Of a DNA stretch of 7,403 bases, positions 6,667-7,403 are shown in pieces (positions within the stretch are counted from its first letter, which is position 1; each line of letters begins with the position of its first letter). The DNA comes from Candidatus Hydrogenedentota bacterium (lineage in GTDB: Bacteria > Hydrogenedentota > Hydrogenedentia > Hydrogenedentiales > GCA-2746185), in assembly GCA_012965445.1 (NCBI GenBank), contig DTSJ01000421.1, positions 1 to 7,403 on the forward strand. The letters run 5' to 3'. Made by a program: the position numbers and the translations under genes. The notes below the pieces were generated by a model, which was given only the letters and a program-made list of their open reading frames with translations, was not told the origin of the DNA and did not search any database.

Positions 6667-7003
6667 TCGCGCAGGAAAACGCAGACAATTCACCAACGTC
6701 CCCACCCTCGAAGCAGCCCGCGCAGGAGCCGAACTCGTCTTCGTATTCGAAGGCACCGCCGTAGGACTGCTCGTCACCGCAGGCCCCGATGTCGGCATAC
6801 TCGAATACACAATCGACGGTAGAGACTACCCTCCCCTCGACCAGTTCACACAATGGAGCGCCGGACTCCACATCCCCTGGGCATACATGCTCGCAGCCGA
6901 TCTCAATCCCGGCGAACACTGCCTCGTACTCAAAACCTCCAAGGAAAAAAATCCAAAGAGCAAAGGCAACGCCGGTCGAATCCAGCAGTTCCTCGTGAAC
7001 TAG
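6554..7003 (+). CDS. C-terminal domain of the frameshifted SGNH esterase
   Basis: This 149-codon frame overlaps the preceding one but is offset by +1. It reads as the usual beta-rich C-terminal domain of the same SGNH family: NYGRGRYMGIRTAEVVNGW near the start, then FEGTAVGLLVTAGPDVG, a TIDGRDYPPLDQFTQWSAGLH segment, and an ending EKNPKSKGNAGRIQQFLVN. No Shine-Dalgarno precedes the ATG at 6554, and a free-standing domain of this kind is not known to me. It is therefore best read as the tail of the gene starting at 5122. Joined, the two parts would make a protein of about 627 residues. The ATG is only the first available Met; coding sense extends a few codons further left. Confidence 0.75.
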   Translation: MPESPIDPLNYGRGRYMGIRTAEVVNGWNYLESWSPADRAGKRRQFTNVPTLEAARAGAELVFVFEGTAVGLLVTAGPDVGILEYTIDGRDYPPLDQFTQWSAGLHIPWAYMLAADLNPGEHCLVLKTSKEKNPKSKGNAGRIQQFLVN

Positions 7004-7042
7004 TAATATATGTTAAAACAAACAAATAGAGAGCCGTACAAT

Positions 7043-7403
7043 ATGACCAATAAAATAGGCCTTTTTATCTGTTTCCTGTTCCTCATCCTTGCTTCGAGAG
7101 TCGACGCCCTTGAAGACACCACCCTCGAAGGCATGGAAGTCCTTTTCTGGAAAGAGATCGCCCCGGGCGTCTGGTCCGCTCAAATAGGCGATGTTGACCC
7201 CATGACCTTCCGCGATCTCGCCGGAGCACCCCCTCGCCTCGAAGGGCTCGAAGAAATGGGTGACGGAACTTTCCCGTTCGCCGAATCCGAAACCCGCGCC
7301 CAGGTCATCGGTCAGCGCACCTCCGTACGCCTCCCCCTCGGAATCGACGAACAAGTCTTCGGCCTCGGTATGCAGTTCCGAAACATGAATCGTCGCGGGC
7401 AGG
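7043..7403 (+). CDS. GH31-type alpha-glycosidase, N-terminal part (runs off window)
   Basis: The ATG at 7043 opens a frame with no stop before the window edge; 120 residues are visible. A signal peptide (MTNKIGLFICFLFLILASRVDA, cut after about residue 22) is followed by WKEIAPGVWSAQIGD and later VRLPLGIDEQVFGLGMQF, then RNMNRRG. The last tract is the characteristic N-terminal galactose-mutarotase-like region of glycoside hydrolase family 31, whose members act as alpha-glucosidases or alpha-xylosidases. The catalytic domain lies outside the window, so substrate cannot be inferred. An AGAGAG at 7028-7033 is a weak ribosome site 9 bases before the ATG. The gap to the esterase is only 39 AT-rich bases, so the two are probably cotranscribed. 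Confidence 0.8.
   Translation, partial: MTNKIGLFICFLFLILASRVDALEDTTLEGMEVLFWKEIAPGVWSAQIGDVDPMTFRDLAGAPPRLEGLEEMGDGTFPFAESETRAQVIGQRTSVRLPLGIDEQVFGLGMQFRNMNRRGQ

Noticed and set aside
1..7403. Stop-codon reassignment, to explain the in-frame TAA of the BNR gene and the open frame after the TPR TAG
   Set aside because: TAA, TAG and TGA all end intact genes at expected positions here (TGA three times in the operon overlaps, TAA in cbiO, TAG in the esterase tail), so the standard bacterial code fits.

Overview
The window looks like chromosomal DNA of a Gram-negative, moderately GC-rich bacterium. The secreted two-domain esterase, the GH31 glycosidase and the BNR_4-like protein are typical of Planctomycetota/Verrucomicrobiota-type polysaccharide degraders. 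This placement is an inference from gene content and protein style, and no marker gene settles it.

Minus strand, read from about 5.0 kb down to the left edge: a compact four-gene ECF-type nickel/cobalt uptake operon (cbiM/nikM, nikL-like, cbiQ/ecfT, cbiO/ecfA) covers 4973 to 2457, and all three junctions are 4-bp ATGA overlaps. After 161 bp with a plausible sigma-70 promoter comes a secreted TPR protein (2295-796). After a further 107 bp comes a secreted BNR_4-like protein (688-35), which stops inside a conserved part of its family domain and is probably truncated.

Plus strand, from 5122 to the right edge: a secreted alpha/beta-hydrolase + SGNH-hydrolase esterase is broken by a frameshift near 6541-6553, with its last domain continuing in another frame to 7003. 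Next, 39 bp downstream, is the 5' end of a secreted GH31-type alpha-glycosidase that runs off the window. These two probably form a polysaccharide deacetylation/debranching pair.

The 148-bp divergent region between the metal operon and the esterase holds an AT-rich imperfect palindrome (5017-5047) with the geometry of a NikR operator. It is the best regulatory candidate in the window. Two of the secreted carbohydrate-related genes carry reading-frame damage, while the transporter genes are intact. No RNA genes, insertion sequences, CRISPR arrays or attachment sites were recognised.
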